A stretch of DNA of 64,000 nt, from the NCBI RefSeq assembly GCF_033958435.1, contig NC_134137.1, positions 239,428,501-239,492,500 on the forward strand, given 5' to 3'. The DNA comes from Carettochelys insculpta (lineage: Eukaryota > Chordata > Testudines > Carettochelyidae). The notes below the pieces were generated by a model. It ran no database searches. It saw nothing but the letters and a program-made list of their open reading frames with translations, and had not been told where the DNA came from. A program made the translations under genes and the position numbers. Positions 57,813 to 64,000 of this stretch are shown one piece after another (the stretch's first letter is position 1; each line of letters begins with the position of its first letter).

Positions 57813-59683
57813 CAGGTATGTCGGGGGCTGCACTATCAATACCATCGCTCAATGCCACTCTCATCTCATGTTCCATCATCGCCTCAGACCGTTCCACTCC
57901 CAATGGCAAAAGATCACCACAGACAAATGGGTGCTGGAGATCATAGCCACGGGTTATGCGATCCCCTTCCAGTCGCTCCCACCGATGAAGCCTCTCTCCA
58001 GGCCTCACCTCCAGGACGCTGCCCACGAGGCAAGGCTCAAGCAGGAGGTGGATCACCTTATGTTCATAGGAGTGGTGGAAAGAGTGCCGGAAAAATTCCA
58101 GGGGAAAGGCTTTTTATTCACTCTACTTCCTAACAGAGAAGAAAACAGGAGGCTGGAGGCCCATCTTAGATCTTCGGGGCCTCAACCATTACTTGCGCAA
58201 GCAACGTTTTCGGATGATCACAGTTGCCTCCATACTCACGGCACTGGACGATGGAGACTGGTTTGCAGCCCTCAACTTACAAGATGCTTAATTTCATATA
58301 ACAATCCACCCGGCACACAGACGCTTTCTCTGCTTCATGGTCGTCAAGGAGCACTTCCAGTACAGGGTTCTTCCGTTCGGCCTCTCCTCGGCCCCCAGAG
58401 TCTACCAAAACCCTGGCAGTGGTGTCAGCCTACCTGCACAGACAGGGGGTGTTTATTTTCCCATATCTGGATGACTGCCTGCTGAAAGGGGCCTCGAAGG
58501 CAGAGGTCTCAAGCATGATACGCGTCACAGCAGACATGTTTTTTTCGCTGGGCTTAGTCATCAACCTCGCAAAGTCAAAGACCGAACCCACACAACATAT
58601 AGAGTTCATAGGGGCACGCATAAACTCTATCACAGCAAGGCTGTAACTACCCGACGCCCGCTTCTGCGCCCTCAGTTCGCTGGTGCAAGTCATCACATAC
58701 AGCCCCACGGTGCCGGTGTTAACGTGCTTACAGCTGCTGGGCCACATGGCGGCAGCGACGTTTGTGGTACAGAATGCCAGGTTACACATGCGAAGCCTGC
58801 AGCATTGGCTGGCGAGCGTTTACAAACCAGCATCCCACACCGTCCACAGGGTGGTGTCACCCACAACAGAGGTGCACAGATCCCTGGCGTGGTGGGAAAA
58901 CCTCAAGAATCTGCTAGTGGGGGTGCCCTTTCACCAACCACAAATTTCTATTTTTCTTACTACTGACGCCTCCCACATAGGATGGGGAGCGCACATCAGC
59001 GACAAGGTGACGCAAGGGCTATGGTCCCCTGTGGAACAGACATTGCACATAAACATACTGGAGCTCAGAGCAGTGTTCAACGCCTGCAAACATTTTCGAG
59101 ATTACCTACATGGCAAAGTAGTCGGGATCAATACCGACAATACCTCCACTATGTTTTACATCAATCGACAAGGAGGAGCACGATCCCGTGCCCTATGTGA
59201 GGAAGCAGTCCGATTGTGGAACTGGTGCATCGCCAACAACATAACGTTGAAAGCCTCGTACTTGCTGGGTGCTCACAATGTGAAAGCAGATCAGCTGAGC
59301 AGGCGCTTTGCACTCACGCACGAATGGCAGATCTGCTCCGATCTGCTACGGCGCATTTTTCGTACACGGGGGTTTCCCCAGATCGATCTGTTTGCCACCC
59401 AGTACAACAAGAAGTGTCCCCAGTACTGCTCCAGGGCAGGAGTGGGGCGGGGGTCCCTGGGGGACGCATTCATGATTTCATGGAGGGGCTCCCTACTTTA
59501 CGCGTTCCCCCCCCCACAGCGCTTATCCACAAGGCCTTGCAGAAAACCAGAATGGAGAGAGCTCGCATGATACTCATAGTCCCAACTTGGGATCGGCAGC
59601 AATGGTTTCCCTTGCTTCTGCGCATGTCGGACCGCCCACCGCTTCCTCTACCGGTGGTGCCAGACTTCCTCACGCAGGCTTAG
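57812..59683 (+). pseudogene. DIRS reverse transcriptase-RNase H region, broken
   Basis: Recognisable order: a lead-in (KWVLEIIATGYAIPF, DHLMFIGVVERVP), then RT motifs read in a second frame after a one-base change in the T-run at 58110-58115 (GWRPILDLRGLN, LPFGLSSAPRVY). Next is the catalytic YLDD box (FPYLDDCLLKG, about 58460-58490) in a third frame, then RNase H (TTDASHIGWGAHIS, LELRAVFNACKHF, INTDNTSTMFYINRQGG, HNVKADQLSRRF). Lesions: TAA at 58289-58291, an indel near 58400, TAA at 58644-58646, and an indel at the C-run 59506-59514. RNase H itself (58683-59500) is free of stops and retains its acidic residues. The enzyme is not producible intact from this copy. Confidence 0.85.
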
Positions 59684-59802
59684 GGGTCCATAGTGCACCC
59701 GCACCCTCAGGGTCTGCGTCTACAAGCATGGCTAATCCATGGCTCAGCTCCTTAGAGAGCACGTGTACGGAGGGAGTACAACAAGTCCTGGAATGTAGCT
59801 GA

Positions 59803-60783
59803 AGGACCTCCACAAGGAGGACTTACAAGCAGAAATGGACTCGATTCACAGCCTGCTGTTCCTCCAAGCAGTTAGCTCCCCTTGACGTTCCTATACCTGT
59901 AATACTAGAATACTTATTGGACCGCAAGAGAGGCGGGCTTTCTCTATCCTCGTTAAAGGTCCACCTCGCCACTATCTCAGCCTTTCGGCATACAGAGGAA
60001 GGGCCCACGGTATTCGCCCATCCTATCGTTACCAGGTTCTTGAAGGGGCTGGTAAACCTGTACCCGCCTCGGAAACCGCTTCCACCATCGTGGCATTTGG
60101 ACTTGGTGCTCAGCACGCTATCGGGTCCACCCTTTGAACCATTAGCCACAGTTCCCCTACGTCTCCTTACGATAAAAACAACCTTCCTCCTTGCAATTAC
60201 GTCAGCCCGCAGGGTGAGTGAGCTCGCAGCAATGATGGCAACGCCGCCCTGTACAGTATTCTCAAAGGAGGCGGTAACCTTAAGGCTGCACCCAGCCTTT
60301 GTTCCAAAAGTTTCTTCGGAGTTCCATCTTAACGAACCAATAGTTTTACCCTTGTTTTACCCGAAGCCTCACAGCTCCGGCAAGGAGGCACGCCTGCATC
60401 TCCTGGATGTGAAGAGGGCATTGGCCTTTTACATAGACTGCACTAAGTCCTTCCAGAAAACGGACAGGCTTCTAGTCTCTCTCGCTCCCAGGTCAAAAGG
60501 AGAAGGTCTCTCTTCACAGAGAATCTCAAAACACATTGTGTCCTGTATAAAAATGTGCTACAAGCCTCGAAAGACTCCTTTGCTGGCCCCGCCCAGGGCT
60601 CACTCCACCAGGGCGGTGGCGGCATCAATAGTCTTCTTCAAGGGCGTCGCGTTAAAAGACATCTGTAGAGCAGCGACCTGGTCATCCTACAACACCTTCG
60701 CCAAGCATTATGCCCTACATCGGGTATTCGAAGAGGATACCCATCTGTCGACAGCAGTCCTCTCGGGGGCAAGCTGCACATAA
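59803..60783 (+). CDS. DIRS tyrosine recombinase, frame open
   Basis: Open from after the TGA at 59800-59802 to the TAA at 60781-60783, about 326 codons. No convincing ATG leads it, and in intact DIRS elements it is usually reached from the preceding ORF. Seen: an N-terminal SAM-like helical part (LLDRKRGGLSLSSLKVHLAT) and the catalytic pattern of tyrosine recombinases. This has R in TSARRVSEL, H-x-x-R in AHSTRAVAAS, and the nucleophile Y in FAKHYALHRV near the end. Known: this enzyme inserts circular DIRS DNA without target duplication. All key residues are present, so this domain could still fold. It abuts the internal complementary region by about 45 bp. Confidence 0.8.
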   Translation, partial: RTSTRRTYKQKWTRFTACCSSKQLAPLDVPIPVILEYLLDRKRGGLSLSSLKVHLATISAFRHTEEGPTVFAHPIVTRFLKGLVNLYPPRKPLPPSWHLDLVLSTLSGPPFEPLATVPLRLLTIKTTFLLAITSARRVSELAAMMATPPCTVFSKEAVTLRLHPAFVPKVSSEFHLNEPIVLPLFYPKPHSSGKEARLHLLDVKRALAFYIDCTKSFQKTDRLLVSLAPRSKGEGLSSQRISKHIVSCIKMCYKPRKTPLLAPPRAHSTRAVAASIVFFKGVALKDICRAATWSSYNTFAKHYALHRVFEEDTHLSTAVLSGASCT

Positions 60784-60828
60784 ACCGATTACCCACCTCC
60801 TTACTTGGGTTACTGCTGGGTAGTCACC

Positions 60829-60930
60829 TATTGTGGAGCACCTACGGGGACCACTCGAAGAAGAAAGGGAAGTTACTCACCTGTAGTAACGATGGTTCTT
60901 CGAGGTGTGTCCCCGTGGGTGCTCCACCAC
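60829..60930. repeat. DIRS internal complementary region
   Basis: 60829-60866 (TTGTGGAGCACCTACGGGGA ... CGAAGAAGAA) is the complement of the outer left end. 60866-60930 (AAGTTACTCACCTGTAGTAA ... GGTGTGTCCCCG) is the complement of the outer right end. They meet at about 60865. This is the hallmark of DIRS-type replication. Confidence 0.9.
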
Positions 60931-60984
60931 CCGCCCATCCTCCCCGCTTCGGATCTCTGTCTAGTGTTTTTCAGGAGCATTTGA

Positions 60985-61195
60985 GGCGGTTGGTCAAGGA
61001 ACTGGCAGGGACCAGATTGCGCATGTGTCCGGGGGTGTGCAGGGGAGTGGCGCGCGCCAGCGCGTGCGCGATCCAGGAGAAACTGCTGGAAGATTTCCAA
61101 TCTGTGGCGCCGGGCGAGCCCGACACCTATTGTGAAGCCCCCACGGGGACACATCTCGAAGAACCATCTTTACTACAGGTGAGTAACTTCTCTTT
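60985..61195. repeat. DIRS right terminal inverted repeat
   Basis: From GGCGGTTG at 60985 to the CR1 junction. Divergence from the left repeat is moderate, so the two have been separate for some time. Confidence 0.85.
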
Positions 61196-61384
61196 GTCCT
61201 TGTTGAACCTCCTCATATTTCTTTTTGCCCAATCCTTAAATTTATCTCGGTCACCCTGAACCTTAGCCTCACCCTCCAATGTATCTACCTCTCCCCGAGT
61301 TTAGTGCCATCCACAGATTTGCTGAAGGTGCAATCCGTCCCCTCATCCAGGTCATTAATAAAGATGTTGAACAATACTGGCCAT
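61194..61384 (-). mobile_element. Antisense CR1 LINE, continuation beyond DIRS
   Basis: TTGTCCTTGTTGAACCTCC, CCACAGATTTGCTGAAGGTG and TTGAACAATACTGGCC follow directly, in CR1 order, from the piece ending at 55099. The CR1 stops abruptly at the inverted-repeat arm at 61385. Confidence 0.85.
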
Positions 61385-61762
61385 AGCAGTCCTGTAGCAC
61401 TTTAACAACTAGGGCAACCATATCTCCCTGTCCCAAATACGGGACAGATAGATATGCGGGGGGAGGTATGGCTCTTCCCGGCTGCACCAAGCCCTGGGGA
61501 GCCAGCACTCCCCACTCCCCCAACCCCGGGGAAGCAGTGGCCATGGGCTAAGGGAGGAAGCTTCTGATTGGGACCACAAATTAGGGATTAAGGCTTGAGG
61601 AAGGAGATCTGGCCTGGAGTAGAGGGTTGGGACATAGGGGATGAGTGCTCTAGCAGGGGTTGCATGCACTAAGATGGGAACTCCAGGCCAATGGGGTCAG
61701 AGTGTGGGAGAGGGCTTGGGAGCAAAAGCAAGTAGAGGCTCCAGCAGGGGGTGCAACACATC
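61385..61762 (-). repeat. Right arm of the near-identical inverted pair
   Basis: Reverse complement of 52195-52570 with few differences. It lacks the C-rich extension that precedes the left arm. Its start interrupts the CR1 sequence. Confidence 0.85.
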
Positions 61763-62314
61763 CTTTTCGAGTTTAAGCTCACCAAGGATTTCTCTGGTAA
61801 TCCAACTTGATTGCCTTCCATATTTTCTTTTTTTTAACTGCGCATCGGGACGGTTTGTTCCTGAGCCTTCAATAAGACTTATTAAAAATACTGCCAGTTC
61901 TCCTGAACTCCTTACCCCTTCATATTAGTTTCCCAGGGATCCTGCCCATCAGTTCTCCCAGGGAGTTGAAGTCTGATCTTCTGAAATCAAGGGTTTGTAT
62001 TTTACTGCTCACTTAACTTCCTTTTGTCAGAATCCTGAAATCTACCACTTCATGATCACTGCAGCACACAACCCATCTTTTATTATTCTTTTTTTTTTTT
62101 TACTCTACAGACTCAAGAGAGATATTCTGCACTTTAGTCATGATACTTGTGGCTTATCTACACTTAGAAATTCCACCAATTTAACTTAAATCGTCATGTG
62201 TACAACAGGTATAATGGCAGTGCCCTGCCTCACAGAGGTGTTGCAAGGACACATATGTTAGATTGTAAGGCTTTCAGGTACTACAGTGATGGGGACCAAG
62301 TATATACCTTAGAT
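61763..62314 (-). mobile_element. Probable LINE-derived fragment and unannotated flank
   Basis: 61770-62090 (GATTTCTCTGGTAATCCAAC, ACTGCCAGTTCTCCTGAACT, AGTTGAAGTCTGATCTTCTG, CCACTTCATGATCACTGC) resembles a common antisense LINE segment of amniotes, probably CR1/L3. I cannot place it firmly. 62090-62314 is unrecognised. Confidence 0.4.
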
Positions 62315-62671
62315 CAGGGGTTAGCAAACTTTTTACTTTGGGCCCCACTTTTTGTTTCTGCAATTAGCAGCCACCCAACTGCCCCACCTGTCCAATTTAA
62401 TTAAAGCTGACAGAAATATTGGTTATGTTCATATTAAAAAAAAAAAACCCTTTTAGCACGTGTAAGAAAATAAGTCTGTGGAATGTAAAACTTTTATCAA
62501 TCGGTATATAAATGTGAATACACAGACATAAAACAGTAACCTATTTCAACATTTAAACGAGATGGATGAGACTGAAACCCAGCAGCTGATTGTGCTGCGC
62601 GTCCCCCCTCCTCAGGAAATTTCATGCCCTCCCCCAAGGGGCATAACCTCCCCACACTTTGTTCACCCTTG
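62315..62671. mobile_element. hAT-like MITE, degraded
   Basis: The left CAGGGGTTAGCAAACTTT is inverse to the right ACTTTGTTCACCCTTG with several mismatches. The 8-bp flanks CCTTAGAT and CTCTAAGT are only weakly alike. Non-coding. Confidence 0.45.
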
Positions 62672-63030
62672 CTCTAAGTGCTAAACCAGTGCAACTTTTG
62701 TATGAGGATTTATATATCAGTTTAAGAATTATTGTAATGGTTTATCTTTCATCTGTAGCTTTACTAGTGCAAACTAGACATTGGTAAAATTAAGCCACAA
62801 GTAAACCAGCTCTAGAAAAATTTCTGGCTGTAAATACTGCATTGGTAGTTTGGCACTTAACAGTACATGCACACACCAAAGAATTAATGTTTCTCTCACT
62901 CACACTGGACTTATGCCAGTTTAATTCCATTGATCTCACTGGAGTTTCCTCACTGTTTGCACTAATATGACTGAGAGAAGCATGAAGCTCAGAGAACAGC
63001 AGAGATCCATGCTGAGAATAAAACATTAGA
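62672..63030. other. Unannotated stretch with a dispersed-repeat copy
   Basis: 62891-62955 is a copy of the dispersed inverted repeat (CACACTGGACTTATGCCAGT, TTCCATTGATCTCACTGGAG). The rest is unrecognised. Confidence 0.4.
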
Positions 63031-63610
63031 CAGTTTCAGAGAGGTAGCTGTGTTTGTCTGTTTCAGCAAAAACAAAGAGGAGTCCTGTGGCACCGTGAAG
63101 ACTCAGGCTACAGTTACACGAGTGAGTTTTGCTGACAAAACCCCAGTTTTGTCACGAAAACTGGTGGAACATCCACACACAAAATGCATTTTGTCAACAA
63201 AACTCAGCACTTTCACCAGCAGCATTCTGTGTCTCAGCCATGAGGCATAATGCTGCTGTCGACAGAGTCTCTGAACAAAAAAGCTGTGTGGATGCGTTGG
63301 GGGGGGGCTTGTCTCAACAGACAGGGCATCCACAACAATGAGCAGCCCCGTCTGCTGTGCTTTCAGGTGCCTATTTTGTCAAGAGAGCAGCTGGGCAGTC
63401 CAGCTGCTCTGTGAACAGTGTGGAGTGCTCTTCCGATTGGCTTTTGTGAGTGGCCGCATTCTGTTGAGAGAAATTTTGTCTGGAAGTCTTTTCCGACAGT
63501 GATATTTGTTGACTGATCGCTGTAGCGTAAATGTAGCCTAACAGATCTAAAGCTTATGCCTAAATAAATTTATTAGTCTTCCAGGTGCCACAGGATTCCT
63601 CATTGGTTTT
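63031..63610. repeat. Hairpin interspersed repeat split by a MITE
   Basis: 63031-63105 (GAGGTAGCTGTGTTTGTCTG ... GAGTCCTGTGGCACC) and 63539-63610 (...TTAGTCTTCCAGGTGCCACA, GGATTCCTC) are the two sides of a relative of the 33101-33245 repeat. Removing 63106-63541 restores the continuous repeat. Confidence 0.7.
63106..63538. mobile_element. MITE of second Harbinger-like family (copy 3), 433 bp
   Basis: The ends are GGCTACAGTTACACG and GCGTAAATGTAGCC. The flanks are TCA (63103-63105) and TAA (63539-63541). The host repeat implies TAA was the original target. It shares GACAAAACCCCAGTTTTGTC and CATTTTGTCAACAAAAC with the copies at 17558 and 50503. Non-coding. Confidence 0.7.
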
Positions 63611-64000
63611 GCATTAGACATTGGTATTTCTGTTAAAAGCTGTGCGTGTTTATAGTGAACAACTTATACTTCACATGTGAGCACAAGGAGCAGTAACAAT
63701 TGTGTTGATTTACAGATGCTCAATGCAATTTACTCCAATGTAGTTTACCAGAAGGAATAACTTCCCCCTGGGAAAAAGTCATGCTATATATGAAGGAGAA
63801 AAAAAATGCTTTGGAAGCCATTGTGAAGTGACTCTCTTCCCCCCACCCTGCCCACCCTCCCCTTTGGCATTTACCCTAAAGTGAAGCAGTTGAGGGGGGA
63901 TAAACCAACAACAACAACAACAATAGGCTTCTGTGTTGCATTACTCTAAAAATGCACTTAAATGAAAGCAAATAGTATCATAATGAGCTAAGTCAGAGAG
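63611..64000. other. Unannotated end of window
   Basis: A+T-rich. An (AAC)n run lies at about 63905-63925. No gene seen. Confidence 0.5.

Larger units (their letters stand above)
55100..61195 (+). mobile_element. DIRS-type tyrosine-recombinase retrotransposon, 6.1 kb
   Basis: Seen: terminal inverted repeats 55100-55277 and 60985-61195. An internal complementary region at 60829-60930 is the complement of the left end joined to the complement of the right end. In order: Gag-like ORF, reverse transcriptase, RNase H, tyrosine recombinase. It has no LTRs and no integrase. No target duplication is visible where it interrupts CR1, as expected for recombinase-mediated insertion. Known: DIRS elements replicate through a circular DNA whose junction the internal region templates. 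Several frameshifts and stops (below) mean this copy is probably inactive. The borders are uncertain by 1-3 bp. Confidence 0.9.

Noticed and set aside
60831..61259. 142-codon frame at the DIRS right end
   Set aside because: It lies across the internal complementary region and the terminal repeat, which are structural, not coding.

Overview
The window reads as vertebrate nuclear DNA, most likely from a turtle, probably a hidden-necked (cryptodiran) one. The evidence is a tRNA-derived SINE with a CR1-like tail (Cry-type, about 25891-26090), several CR1 LINE fragments, a DIRS-type tyrosine-recombinase retrotransposon, MIR remnants and abundant Harbinger-type MITEs. No bacterial operon, rRNA, tRNA gene or CRISPR array is visible. 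The species call is inference from repeat content and was not checked by search. I found no host protein-coding exon that I can name.

Layout. 146-4820 is a complete PIF/Harbinger DNA transposon with 3-bp target duplications. It carries two convergent, apparently intact genes: a two-exon Myb/SANT-like protein (+) and a two-exon DDE transposase (-). 7160-7953 and 10652-11005 are 3' ends of two non-LTR retrotransposons. 8059-8810 holds two DNA-transposon MITEs. 16337-17486 is a fold-back MITE whose two 215-bp arms are split by a deletion derivative of the first Harbinger, and another MITE family follows at once. 18780-21830 is a CpG island with a telomere-like quadruplex motif and a weak candidate first exon. 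It is followed by about 2 kb almost without C on the + strand (22140-24260).

24.3-52 kb is A+T-rich and mostly featureless, with scattered old repeats: a TIR element at 25279, the SINE, a degenerate CR1, a hairpin repeat at 33101, mariner-like MITEs at 34042 and 48972, a second Harbinger derivative at 39941, and MIRs near 41.1 and 48.7 kb. 52.2-61.8 kb is a nested retroelement block. Near-identical inverted copies of a repeat (52195-52570 and 61385-61762) bracket two antisense CR1 LINEs, and the second CR1 is split by a 6.1-kb DIRS element. The last 2 kb hold a hAT-like MITE and a hairpin repeat that contains another MITE.

How they fit together. The Harbinger at 146-4820 encodes both proteins its family needs, and the two short copies with matching ends look like parasites of that machinery. 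The DIRS element keeps its terminal inverted repeats, its internal complementary region and an open recombinase frame. Its Gag and reverse-transcriptase frames are broken, so this copy is probably dead.
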